A DNA stretch of 49,535 nt from Azospirillum sp. TSO22-1 (GCF_003116015.1 NZ_LGQZ01000083.1:1-49535); one strand, 5' to 3'; shown: positions 18,471 to 26,161, numbered from the stretch's first letter. Notes: generated by a model from the sequence alone, not told the origin. A program made the numbers and translations.

Positions 18471-18494
18471 CGATATATATGATTGGATACAGCG
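18471..18494. promoter_or_regulatory. ModE-type box at the modA-like gene
   Basis: A perfect left half CGATATAT and a degenerate right half ATACAGCG are separated by 8 bases. It starts 11 bases before the ATG at 18460, so bound ModE would block transcription or initiation. The one weak half-site lowers confidence. Confidence 0.45.
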
Positions 18495-18552
18495 ATACCC
18501 GTCACCGGTCAACCGTGGCCATGGAGCGCCGCCCGCCTTTGCCGGGTGTCGC

Positions 18553-18900
18553 TTACGCCTTCACGTAGACCCAGGCTTCGGCACCGGATTTCAGACGCAC
18601 GGCAACGCGCTTGTAGTCGGAGACCTCGTAGGCGTCGGCCGCCGCAAGTTCGGCCGGCGTGATCTCGAACAGCGTGCCGGGCACCTCGTCCTGCGGATCG
18701 CCACTGGCGCTGACGACCGGATGAAAACGCTTGCCGCTGGTGCGGATCACCTCCGGGTCGGTGATCTCCAGCATCGACCGCCGGTAGCCCGGCATGGCGT
18801 CGCTCCGGCCGGACAGCCGGCGCCCGAAGGACGCCATCTGGACATCCTCCTGCTGGAGCGTCCCGTAGGAGAAGAGGAAAACGGTGCCCGCATCGCTCAT
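18553..18900 (-). CDS. Gamma-glutamylcyclotransferase-like (AIG2 family) protein
   Basis: The 115-residue product opens with FLFSYGTLQQEDVQMASFGR, the YGTL signature of the AIG2/gamma-glutamylcyclotransferase fold, and has the late EVPGTLFEITPAELAAADAYE segment with its conserved acid. Such proteins cleave gamma-glutamyl peptides or remove related adducts. It lies between nifQ and the modA-like gene on the same strand. No metal link is obvious. The start at 18900 fits the family length. Confidence 0.75.
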   Translation of the reverse strand: MSDAGTVFLFSYGTLQQEDVQMASFGRRLSGRSDAMPGYRRSMLEITDPEVIRTSGKRFHPVVSASGDPQDEVPGTLFEITPAELAAADAYEVSDYKRVAVRLKSGAEAWVYVKA

Positions 18901-19006
18901 GACCGTGTGAACCTCCTGGCTGCAAAGGGCGGGGTTCCGGACGTCCCGGTCCGGTGCATCCTGCCCTGAGCCGGCCCGACGATCAACCGGAGGTTTTAGG
19001 ATCCGG

Positions 19007-19684
19007 TCAGCAGCCGGCGCCGGGCCCGTCGGCCGGGAGCGATGGCGGCCCGAGGGCGTCGCCGTAGCACTCGGCATGATGAGAACAGGCGTCGCAGATC
19101 CTGGCCCGGCCGGCGGGTCGCCCCTCGGCGTGCAGGCGCTCGTAGAAGAAGCGCTTCCAGCGCAGCTTGCGGGTGTTGGCGGCGGCCAGCGGGTGGAAGT
19201 GGCGCGCCAGCAGCTCCGCCAGGGCGCTGCGCCCCGTCAACCCCAGGGAGCGCCAGAGGTGGTCGTTCTCGACGCAGGCCCGGGCGATTATGGCGGCGAG
19301 TGCGGATGTCACCGGATGCGTCCCGCTGCGGTGGCGCAGAAGCAGATCGTGAAAGTCACGCTCCTCCCGGGCCAGCCGCTCGACGTCGCGCGCGGCCGTC
19401 TCCGCATCGGGAACGGGTATGGGGCGGCACTCGGTCTCCGCCCCGGCCAAACGATGGACGTGGCGGGAAAAGCAGCTCTCCGGGTCCCAGCCGGCCGCCG
19501 CCGCCGGGAAGTGGGTGGTCACCAGGGCGGCCAGGGCGTCCGTGGGCAGGCCCAGCGCGCGCGTGTACGCCGCACCGCCGCCGCTGCACCGGCGCAGCAA
19601 AATCCAGCCCAGGACCTGCGCATCGGCGGTGTCGCCGGAGCGCGCGCACGTCATCAGGCATTCATAGGCCGCGACCGCCGCCAT
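19007..19684 (-). CDS. nifQ: NifQ, molybdenum donor for FeMo-cofactor synthesis
   Basis: The 225-residue product matches NifQ in its C-terminal half: AIIARACVENDHLWRSLGL, LARHFHPLAAANTRKLRWKRFFYERL and the metal-binding cysteines in ICDACSHHAECYG. NifQ carries a Mo-Fe-S cluster and hands molybdenum to NifEN/NifH for FeMo-co. The ATG at 19684 follows a GGGGCGG site; a longer start is possible but adds a poorly conserved leader. Finding nifQ beside Mo storage genes and a vnf cluster implies that the organism also has Mo-nitrogenase elsewhere. I found no -24/-12 element upstream. Confidence 0.82.
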   Translation of the reverse strand: MAAVAAYECLMTCARSGDTADAQVLGWILLRRCSGGGAAYTRALGLPTDALAALVTTHFPAAAAGWDPESCFSRHVHRLAGAETECRPIPVPDAETAARDVERLAREERDFHDLLLRHRSGTHPVTSALAAIIARACVENDHLWRSLGLTGRSALAELLARHFHPLAAANTRKLRWKRFFYERLHAEGRPAGRARICDACSHHAECYGDALGPPSLPADGPGAGC

Positions 19685-19740
19685 TTCCGCCCCATCCGCA
19701 GTGTCATGGTGTTCCAGATACACTGGGGGCCGATCCGAGG

Positions 19741-19768
19741 GAAGCCGGCCGGGAGAACGCCCGGCTTC
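19741..19768. repeat. Inverted repeat between the GNAT gene and nifQ
   Basis: GAAGCCGG and CCGGCTTC flank a 12-base loop. It may terminate the nifX-like/nif11/GNAT transcript before nifQ, although no T tract follows. Confidence 0.4.
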
Positions 19769-19912
19769 GATCGGGTTGGTTTCGATGGTCAGGCGTCGGC
19801 CTTGCCGGCGCTTTTCAGCGACAGGAGCACCGATGCCGGCGGCGGCTGCCGGACAGCGTGGCGCATCCGTCCTTGGCGCGGACCCGGCCATTTCGGCTTC
19901 CGATCTGGACGG

Positions 19913-20356
19913 TCACGGCAAGGCCAGGGCGTAGCGCACGAAGCCGTCCGCCGCCGCGAAGCGGTCGTACAGGCGCCGCGCCGCCGCGTTGTCGGCGCGG
20001 GTGTGCCAGTAGACCCCGCTCCAGCCGCAGGAGCGGCCCAGGTCCAGGAGATCGCGGATCATGGCCTCTCCCGCCCCCGTACGGCGCCGGACCGGATCGA
20101 CGAACAGATCCTCCAGATAGCACAGCGGGGCGAGCGACCAGGTGCCGGGATGCAGGACGCAGACCGCGAACCCGATCACGCGCTCGTCCAGCATGGCAAG
20201 CCGCGCGAAGACCGGCGACGCCGGATCGAGAATGCGCCGCCAGGTGGCGGTGGTGACCTCCTCGGGCACCACCGCCTCGTAGAAGGCGTTGTAACCGCTC
20301 CACAGGACGCGCCAGACGGCCTCGTCGCCGGGCAAGGGGTCGCGGATCCGGATCAT
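19913..20356 (-). CDS. GNAT-family N-acetyltransferase
   Basis: This 147-residue product has a GNAT fold: MIRIRDPLPGDEAVWRVLWSGY at the start, the beta4 LEDLFVDPVRRRTGAG with a Q/RxxGxA-like acetyl-CoA loop, and VYWHTRADNAAARRLYDRF. The substrate is unknown. It is the third gene of a minus-strand unit (NifX-like, Nif11, GNAT), starting 13 bases after the Nif11 stop, behind a sigma-54 promoter shared divergently with the vnfE operon. That makes an acetyltransferase a member of a nitrogen fixation regulon. Confidence 0.75.
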   Translation of the reverse strand: MIRIRDPLPGDEAVWRVLWSGYNAFYEAVVPEEVTTATWRRILDPASPVFARLAMLDERVIGFAVCVLHPGTWSLAPLCYLEDLFVDPVRRRTGAGEAMIRDLLDLGRSCGWSGVYWHTRADNAAARRLYDRFAAADGFVRYALALP

Positions 20357-20369
20357 GGCCAGCGACCGG

Positions 20370-20564
20370 TCACAGCGGGGTGATGCCGTGTTCCTGGTAG
20401 ATCGCCTCCACCGCCTGCTTGAACTCGGCCGGCGAGAAGTCGTAGCCGGCGCTGCGGACGAAGGCCCAGTTGGCGGCCTCATCCTCGGTGTCATTGACAG
20501 CGCGGCGGAACGGCTCGTCCGAGCGCATGCGCTTGATATAGGCGATGGCGGATTCGACGGACAT
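20370..20564 (-). CDS. Nif11 domain protein
   Basis: The 64-residue product is a stand-alone Nif11 domain: MSVESAIAYIKRMRSDEPFR, then an aromatic-rich GYDFSPAEFKQAVEAI helix. Nif11 proteins are found near nif genes in diazotrophs and also serve as leader peptides for modified natural products. No modification enzymes are nearby, and the NifX-like neighbour points to the nitrogen fixation type. Function unknown. Confidence 0.8.
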   Translation of the reverse strand: MSVESAIAYIKRMRSDEPFRRAVNDTEDEAANWAFVRSAGYDFSPAEFKQAVEAIYQEHGITPL

Positions 20565-20587
20565 GGGTGGGCTCCTTCGCGGCCGGG

Positions 20588-20956
20588 TCAGGCGGTGGCG
20601 GCCAGTTCGGCCAGCGCGGCATCAACGGGTTTCCCGGCGTAGCGGTCGCTGGCCTCGATCCCGGCCTCGGCCAGCATCTGCCGCGGCGCCGCGCCGACCT
20701 TGGCCACCAGCAGCGTCCGGCAATCCTTCAGCATGCGGATGATGGTGGCCCGGCGGTCCTCCCCGTCCTCCGCGTGGGCGTCGATCCGCCGCCGCTCCAG
20801 CAGGCGGGCACTGGCGGTGTCCACGCCGTAGATGAGGAACTCCTCGGCCTGACCGAAATGCTGGTCGATCAGTCCGCCTTCGGTGCCGCCGACCGCGACG
20901 CGAAAGCGTTCTTCCGCGCCCGCAGGCGCCGTGGTGTTTCCGGTGTCGATGGGCAT
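20588..20956 (-). CDS. NifX/NifB-C-terminal-like cofactor-binding protein
   Basis: The 122-residue product has the NifX-fold start FRVAVGGTEGGLIDQHFGQAEEFLIYGVD, closest in style to the C-terminal domain of NifB, and a later TLLVAKVGAAPRQMLAEAGIE. Proteins with this fold bind nitrogenase cofactors or precursors. It heads a minus-strand unit with Nif11 and GNAT genes and is divergent from the vnfE operon. Because no nifB is in the window, this may be a dedicated carrier for a NifB-derived precursor; that is inference. Confidence 0.75.
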   Translation of the reverse strand: MPIDTGNTTAPAGAEERFRVAVGGTEGGLIDQHFGQAEEFLIYGVDTASARLLERRRIDAHAEDGEDRRATIIRMLKDCRTLLVAKVGAAPRQMLAEAGIEASDRYAGKPVDAALAELAATA

Positions 20957-20997
20957 GGCCGCTCCGTTCCTGTTCGCATGGATGCGCGTCTCCGGGC

Positions 20998-21013
20998 AGC
21001 AAGCGGCATGCCA
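20998..21013 (-). promoter_or_regulatory. Sigma-54 promoter for the nifX-like/nif11/GNAT unit
   Basis: On the minus strand TGGCATG-CCGC-TTGCT matches the consensus at GG, GC and flanking bases with correct spacing. The predicted start is near 20987, 31 bases before the ATG at 20956 and 75 bases from the centre of the VnfA-type site. Confidence 0.7.
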
Positions 21014-21055
21014 TTCCCCGCACCGGCCGACAGCGTGCGGAGCCGCCCGTGCGCC

Positions 21056-21069
21056 GTACGAAAACGTAC
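21056..21069. promoter_or_regulatory. VnfA-type activator site GTAC-N6-GTAC
   Basis: A perfect GTAC-GAAAAC-GTAC matches the site reported for Azotobacter VnfA. A weaker copy, CGAC-GTTTCG-GTAC, lies at 21085-21098, 29 bases away. The main site is 117 bases upstream of the predicted plus-strand start and 75 bases from the minus-strand start. Confidence 0.75.
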
Positions 21070-21152
21070 GATCCCGGTCCGGTGCGACGTTTCGGTACGA
21101 AATGCCGTGCTCCAACGGGGGCCGGTCCGGCAGGCGGCAGCGGCCGGCACGC

Positions 21153-21167
21153 TGGCCCGCTTCTTGC
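21153..21167 (+). promoter_or_regulatory. Sigma-54 promoter for the vnfE operon
   Basis: TGGCCCG-CTTC-TTGC has the invariant GG and GC with correct spacing. The predicted start is near 21179, 20 bases before the ATG of the small Cys-rich gene, so that gene is the first of the operon. Confidence 0.75.
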
Positions 21168-21198
21168 GCCCGGATCCGCACCACAGCGGAGAAGTATC

Positions 21199-21585
21199 AT
21201 GGTCGATCAACCGCCCAACCCTTCCTTGGCGACCTGCGGCATCTGCACGATCCGCCTCGAACAGCTCTGCACCCGGCGGGCTTGGTGGTTCCGCGTCTTC
21301 CGCGAGGCGCTGGCCAGCGGAATCCGCCTGTTCGCCATCGCCTACCGGATCCCGCGCGACGCCTGCACGGCACGGTCGCCGATGTGCCGGCGCTGCCTGC
21401 GCTTCCGCAAGAACGCCCTGAAGGAGCGGTCGCGGCTGTTCACCTGGCTGGACGGCCATCTCAACCCGCTGTTCAACCGCGTGCGCGACTCCCTGCTGAC
21501 GCCCGCGGAGCTGGAGCAGGCGCGGACGCTGGCCCGGCGCGCCGCCGACCGGGATTTCGCGGGGGAGGACGTGCGGCGGCCTTGA
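21199..21585 (+). CDS. Small Cys-rich protein of unknown function, first gene of the vnfE operon
   Basis: I do not recognise this 128-residue protein. It has paired cysteines near the start (CGICTIRLEQLC) and a second group in CTARSPMCRRC, six in all, which could bind a metal or Fe-S cluster. The C-terminal half is basic and helical (RFRKNALKERSRLFTWLDGH, then LLTPAELEQARTLARRAADR). There is no signal peptide or membrane segment. The ATG at 21199 follows GGAGAAG. It lies directly after a sigma-54 promoter with a VnfA-type site and 54 bases before vnfE, so it is probably co-expressed with cofactor assembly genes. An electron carrier or assembly factor would fit, but neither is shown. Confidence 0.7.
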   Translation: MVDQPPNPSLATCGICTIRLEQLCTRRAWWFRVFREALASGIRLFAIAYRIPRDACTARSPMCRRCLRFRKNALKERSRLFTWLDGHLNPLFNRVRDSLLTPAELEQARTLARRAADRDFAGEDVRRP

Positions 21586-21639
21586 GCGGCCCTGGCATGC
21601 CCCTTGCTCTGCCATCCCGGCGCAACACGGAGGCTCCGC

Positions 21640-23049
21640 ATGAAGCCGAACGAGATCCAGGCCCTGCTGACCGAGCCGGCCTGCGCCCACAGCCGGCCGA
21701 ACAAGGCGAAGGGCGGCTGCCCGAAGCCGCAGCCGGGGTCCACCCAGGGCGGCTGCGCCTTCGACGGCGCGCGCAACGCCCTGCTGCCGATCGCCGACGC
21801 CGCCCACATCGTGCACGGGCCGATCGGCTGCGCCGGCAGTTCGTGGGACGGCCGTGGCACCCGCTCCAGCGGGGCGGCGCTGTTCCGCATCGGCATGACC
21901 ACCGACCTCACCGACATCGACGTCATCCTCGGACGCGGCGAGAAGCGGCTGTTCGAGGCCATCCGCCAGACCGTCGAGACGCACCGGCCGGCCGCGGTCT
22001 TCCTCTACGCCACCTGCGTGCCGGCGCTGTCCGGCGACGACCTCGCCACCGTCGCCAGGGCGGCGCAGGCGCGCTTCGGCGTGCCGGTGATCCCGGTCGA
22101 CTGCGCCGGCTTCTACGGCAACAAGAACCTCGGCAACCGCATCGCCGGCGATGCGGTCATCAAGCACGTCATCGGCACCCGCGAGCCCGACCCGGTGCCC
22201 GAGGCCGCGCAGCGCCCCGGCGTCCGCACCCGCGACGTCACCCTGATCGGCGAGTGGAACGTCGGCGGCGAGTTCTGGAACGTCGCCCCGCTGTTCGACG
22301 AGCTGGGCCTGCGCGTCCTGTGCACGCTGTCCGGCGACAGCCGGTTCCGCGAGGTGCAGACCATGCACCGCGCCGAGGCCAGCATGGTGGTCTGCTCCAA
22401 GGCGATGCTGGGCGTCGCCCGCCACCTGCACGAGCGCCACGGCATCCCCTTCTTCGAAGGCAGCTTCTATGGCGTCGAGGACACCTCGGAGGCGTTGCGC
22501 GGCTTCGCCCGCCTGCTCGGCGACGACGACCTGAGCGCCCGCACCGAAGCGCTGATCGCCCGCGAGAAGGCAACGGTCGAAGCGGCCCTGGAGCCCCTGC
22601 GCGAGCGGTTGCGCGGCACGCGCGTGCTGATCTTCACCGGCGGCTACAAATCGTGGTCGGTGGTCTCGGCCATGCAGGATCTCGGCATGACCGTAGTCGC
22701 CACCGGCACCGAGAAGTCCACCGAGGAGGACAAGGCCCGCATCCGCGCCCTGATGGGGCCGGACGCGCTGATGATCTCCGACAACGACCAGATCACGCTG
22801 CTGAAGACCTTCGCCGAGTGCCGGGCCGACATCCTGATCGCCGGCGACCGCTACATCTACCCAGCGTTGAAGACGCGCGTGCCGTTCCTCGACATCGACC
22901 ACGTGCGCCGCATCGGCTACGCCGGCTACACCGGCATGGTCGAGCTGGCCCGGCAGCTCGTGGCGTCGGTCGAGAACCCGGTGTGGGCGCAGGTCCGCAA
23001 GCCCGCCCCGTGGGCCGGCCGGCGCGCCGCCCCGGCGCTGTACGCGTGA
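21640..23049 (+). CDS. vnfE: VnfE, FeV-cofactor assembly scaffold alpha subunit
   Basis: The 469-residue product belongs to the NifE/VnfE family. It has the diagnostic N-terminal cysteines (CAHSRPNKAKGGCPKPQPGS and GGCAFDGARNALLPIADAAH), followed by VHGPIGCAGSSWDGRG and ATCVPALSGDD for the NifDK-like cluster site. It should pair with VnfN and mature the NifB-derived precursor into FeV-co. The start at 21640 (MKPNEIQALL) follows an AGG-rich site; an upstream start adds an unrelated leader. I name it vnfE rather than nifE from its neighbours (vnfN-vnfX, vnfA, VnfA-type promoter). Confidence 0.85.
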   Translation: MKPNEIQALLTEPACAHSRPNKAKGGCPKPQPGSTQGGCAFDGARNALLPIADAAHIVHGPIGCAGSSWDGRGTRSSGAALFRIGMTTDLTDIDVILGRGEKRLFEAIRQTVETHRPAAVFLYATCVPALSGDDLATVARAAQARFGVPVIPVDCAGFYGNKNLGNRIAGDAVIKHVIGTREPDPVPEAAQRPGVRTRDVTLIGEWNVGGEFWNVAPLFDELGLRVLCTLSGDSRFREVQTMHRAEASMVVCSKAMLGVARHLHERHGIPFFEGSFYGVEDTSEALRGFARLLGDDDLSARTEALIAREKATVEAALEPLRERLRGTRVLIFTGGYKSWSVVSAMQDLGMTVVATGTEKSTEEDKARIRALMGPDALMISDNDQITLLKTFAECRADILIAGDRYIYPALKTRVPFLDIDHVRRIGYAGYTGMVELARQLVASVENPVWAQVRKPAPWAGRRAAPALYA

Positions 23050-23060
23050 GGGCCGCCCGC

Positions 23061-24449
23061 ATGACCGACGTCCTCACCCCCGCCAAGCCGCTCAGCGTCA
23101 GCCCGCTCAAGGTCAGCCAGCCGGTCGGCGCCTCGCTGGCCTTCCTCGGGCTGGCGCGCACCATGCCGCTGGAGCACGGCGCCCGCGGCTGCACCTCGTT
23201 CAACAAGCTTTTCTTCATGCGCCACTTCCGCGAGCCGATCGCGCTGCAGACCACGGCCATGGAGCAGACCACCACCGTGCTCGGCGCCGACGGCAACGTG
23301 GTCGAGGCGCTGCGCACCATCGCCGAACGCACCCGGCCGGAGATCGTCGGCCTGATCTCCACCGGCCTGTCGGAGATGCAGGGCGCCGACATCCCGCGCA
23401 CCGTCAAGGCGTTCTGCGCCGAGCACCCGCAGCACGTCGGCATGGCGGTGGTGCCGGTGGGCGCCACCGACACGCTGGGCTGCCTGGAGACCGGCTTCGC
23501 GCTCGCGGTCGAGGCGATCGTCGAGGCCCTGGTGCCGGAGGGGCGCGAATCCGGCCACCGGCCGCGGCAGGTCAACGTGCTGGCGCCCGCCATGCTCACC
23601 CCCGGCGACGTCGAGGCGCTGAAGGAGTGGGTCGAGGCGTTCGGCCTGGAGCCCATCGTCCTGCCCGACCTCGCGGATTCGCTGGACGGGCACCTGACGC
23701 CGGAAGGCTATTCGCCGCTGACCTACGGCGGCACCACCCGAGCCGCCATCGCCCGCATGGGCCAGTCGGCCGCCACGCTGGTGATCGGCCGCTCGCTGGG
23801 GCGCGCCGCCGACCGGCTGAAGGAACGCACCGGCGTGCCGGATCACCGCTTTGACGGCCTGATGGGGCTGGACGCCTGCGACGCCTTCACCGACACGCTC
23901 GCCACGCTGTCCGGCCGGCCGGTGCCGGCCCGCGTCGAGCGCTGGCGCGACCAGCTGCGCGACGCCATGGTCGATTGCCAGTTCCAGCTCGGCGCCGCCC
24001 GCGCCGCCATCGCCGCCGACGCCGATTTGCTGGCCTCGCTGGCCGCGGCGCTGGCGGCGGCGGGGGTGCAGGTGACGGCCGCCGTCGCCACGGCGCGCGC
24101 CCCGGTGCTGGACACCCTGCCCACCGACGTGGCGGTGGTCGGCGACCTGGAAGACCTGGAGACGCTGGCGCGCGAGCACGGCGCCGACGTCCTGATCGCC
24201 AACGCGCACGGGGTCGAGACGGCGGCGCGGCTGGGGGTGCCGCTGGTGCGCGCCGGCTTCCCGCTCTACGACAGCTTCGGCGCCGCCGCCCGCTGCTGGA
24301 TCGGCTATCGCGGCAGCCGGAACACGCTGTTCGACCTCGCCAACACGCTGGCCGCGGCGTGGCGCGAGATCCCGCCCTACCGCTCGGTCTACTGGCAGGG
24401 CACGCCGCGCGCGGCCGAGGTGCCGAACGAAGGAGGACACCAGCGATGA
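23061..24449 (+). CDS. vnfN: VnfN, FeV-cofactor assembly scaffold beta subunit
   Basis: This 462-residue NifN/VnfN-family protein opens with the NifN-type VSQPVGASLAFLGLARTMPLEHGARGCTSF and a FMRHFREPIALQTTAMEQTT segment. NPLRHRP-type regions of the DK fold follow in the form YGGTTRAAIARMG and later GFPLYDSFGAAARCWIGYRG. With VnfE it forms the heterotetramer on which the cofactor is completed. It is 11 bases after vnfE and overlaps vnfX by ATGA, so the three are tightly coupled. Confidence 0.87.
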   Translation: MTDVLTPAKPLSVSPLKVSQPVGASLAFLGLARTMPLEHGARGCTSFNKLFFMRHFREPIALQTTAMEQTTTVLGADGNVVEALRTIAERTRPEIVGLISTGLSEMQGADIPRTVKAFCAEHPQHVGMAVVPVGATDTLGCLETGFALAVEAIVEALVPEGRESGHRPRQVNVLAPAMLTPGDVEALKEWVEAFGLEPIVLPDLADSLDGHLTPEGYSPLTYGGTTRAAIARMGQSAATLVIGRSLGRAADRLKERTGVPDHRFDGLMGLDACDAFTDTLATLSGRPVPARVERWRDQLRDAMVDCQFQLGAARAAIAADADLLASLAAALAAAGVQVTAAVATARAPVLDTLPTDVAVVGDLEDLETLAREHGADVLIANAHGVETAARLGVPLVRAGFPLYDSFGAAARCWIGYRGSRNTLFDLANTLAAAWREIPPYRSVYWQGTPRAAEVPNEGGHQR

Positions 24450-24943
24450 TCCGAGTGGCCTTCGCCTCCGACGACCAGGCGCACGTCAACCTGCACTTCG
24501 GCGGCGGCGAGCGCTTCGTCGTCTACGACGTCCGCCCCGGCGAGGCCGACCTCGTCACCGTCGCCGAGTTCGTCCGGGCCCAGCAGAAGGGCGTCAACGC
24601 CGAGCGCGCGCCCGGCGAGCCGCCGCCTTCCGCCCCCGATCCGGATGCGCCGGTGGAGGACAAGGTGGCGGTCAAGCTCGCTTTCCTGGAGGGCTGCTCG
24701 GCGGTCTACGCCGCCTCCATCGGTGCCTCGGCGATCAAGCGGCTGATGGCGGCGGGCATCCAGCCGATCATCGTCGACAAGGGCCACGACATCCTCGACC
24801 TGCTGAACGAGGTCAGCCTCGCCCAGGTGCACGGCGGCCTGCCCTGGGTGACGCGCGCCCTGCGCGCCGCGGGCGCCCCCGCCGCACCGGCCCGCGGCGC
24901 CACCGTCCACCGCCTCATCACCTCCATCGACGACATGGATTGA
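24446..24943 (+). CDS. vnfX: VnfX, NifX-family cofactor precursor carrier
   Basis: The 165-residue product starts IRVAFASDDQAHVNLHFGGGERFVVYDV and contains LEGCSAVYAASIGASAIKRL and GIQPIIVDKGHDILDLLNEVSLA, then ends RLITSIDDMD, all matching VnfX. Azotobacter VnfX binds NifB-co and a vanadium-containing precursor between VnfEN and the apo-enzyme. Its ATG overlaps the vnfN stop. It is one of three NifX-fold proteins in the window. Confidence 0.85.
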   Translation: MIRVAFASDDQAHVNLHFGGGERFVVYDVRPGEADLVTVAEFVRAQQKGVNAERAPGEPPPSAPDPDAPVEDKVAVKLAFLEGCSAVYAASIGASAIKRLMAAGIQPIIVDKGHDILDLLNEVSLAQVHGGLPWVTRALRAAGAPAAPARGATVHRLITSIDDMD

Positions 24944-24949
24944 CCCGTC

Positions 24950-25819
24950 ATGAAACCCGCCCTCTGCGACATCGCCCTGCCCGCCGCCGACTACCGCCGG
25001 CTCCTGCCCGAGGTCCGTACCCTCGGCTTCCTCGGCCTGGAGGTGGCGCCGCAGCGCATCGCTCCCGATGGCCCGCCCACGGCGGCGCAGGTCACCGCCC
25101 ATCGCCGCACAGTCGAAGGGGCTGGACTGCGGGTCGTGGGACTCAACGCCCTGCTCGCCGGCCAACCCAACCTCGGCATCTTCACCACCGGCGAGGCGCT
25201 GCGGCGGACACGCGACCATCTGGTTGGCCTCTCGGCGGTGTGCCGCGATCTGGGCGGGCGCACGCTGATCCTCGGCGCCGGCGGCCGGCAGCGCGGGGCG
25301 CTGCCGCTGAAGGACGCGTGGCTGGCCTGCCGCGCCTTCCTGGAGGATCTCCTGCCACGCATCGAGGAGCACGGCACCGTGCTGTGCTTCGCGCCGCTCG
25401 GCCGCTCGGGCGGGGACTTCGGCACCACCGCCACCGACTGCCGCATCCTCGCCGACGCGCTGGACCACAGCTCGCTCGGCCTGCAACTGAACAGCGCCGC
25501 CCAGGTCGAGAACGGCGATACCGGCCATGTGCCCTTCAACGCCTCCCGCGGGCGGCTCGACCAGTTCTGCGTCTGCGAACCGGGGCTGGCGGTGCCGGAG
25601 GCCGAAGGGGCGGGTCGCCACGCCGATTTCCGCCGCCACCTCGCCTCCATCGCCTACGCGGGCTGGCTGACGTTGCGGCAGCGGCCGACGGCGCACCCCG
25701 AGGACGGCCTTCGGCAGGGCTGGGCCCTGCTGAAGGAGGTCTACCTGCGCAGCGACAGCCGCACCTTCATGCCGCCGATCCGTCCCACCCTGCACCTGCA
25801 GCGGATCGCCGCTCCCTGA
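24950..25819 (+). CDS. Sugar-phosphate isomerase/epimerase-like TIM-barrel protein
   Basis: This 289-residue product resembles the xylose-isomerase-like TIM-barrel family (AP endonuclease family 2): LCDIALPAADYRRLLPEVRTLGFLGLEVAP, GLRVVGLNALLAG, RDLGGRTLILGAGG, CFAPLGRSGGDFG and a late YAGWLTLRQRP. It starts 6 bases after vnfX and lies before the NifU-like/vnfA pair, so it seems part of the vnfENX transcript. In nitrogenase biosynthesis the organic ligand homocitrate is made by NifV, not by this family. A role in carbohydrate or organic-acid metabolism during vanadium-dependent growth is possible but unproven. Confidence 0.65.
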   Translation: MKPALCDIALPAADYRRLLPEVRTLGFLGLEVAPQRIAPDGPPTAAQVTAHRRTVEGAGLRVVGLNALLAGQPNLGIFTTGEALRRTRDHLVGLSAVCRDLGGRTLILGAGGRQRGALPLKDAWLACRAFLEDLLPRIEEHGTVLCFAPLGRSGGDFGTTATDCRILADALDHSSLGLQLNSAAQVENGDTGHVPFNASRGRLDQFCVCEPGLAVPEAEGAGRHADFRRHLASIAYAGWLTLRQRPTAHPEDGLRQGWALLKEVYLRSDSRTFMPPIRPTLHLQRIAAP

Positions 25820-25857
25820 ACCCGGCCGGCCGCCGTTTTGCGTTGCAATGGGTCTAT

Positions 25858-25881
25858 CGTTGTATTTGAATGAACATAACG
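25858..25881. promoter_or_regulatory. ModE-type box upstream of the NifU-like gene and vnfA
   Basis: Half-sites CGTTGTAT and ACATAACG are separated by 8 bases. The right half is identical to that of the E. coli modA operator and the geometry is the same. It ends 17 bases before the ATG at 25899, where a ModE-molybdate complex would block expression of vnfA. This gives a direct route for molybdate repression of the vanadium system. Confidence 0.7.
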
Positions 25882-25898
25882 TCGGGAGCGACCTCACC

Positions 25899-26161
25899 AT
25901 GACCGCACCCCCTGATACGCCCACCGACCAGGATGCGGTGCGCCGCCGCCTCATCGCCGCCGTCATCGAGGAACTGCGGCCGATGCTGCAGTACGACAGC
26001 GGCGACATCGAGCTGGCGGAGATCGTCGGCGACGTGGTGCGCGTCCGCCTGAAGGGGGCCTGCGTCGGCTGCGGCCTCGCCGGCCAGACGCTGGGCACGG
26101 TGCGCCGCCGGCTCATGGAGGTTCTGGGCGCTCCCATCCGGGTCCTGCCGGCGCCCCTGCC

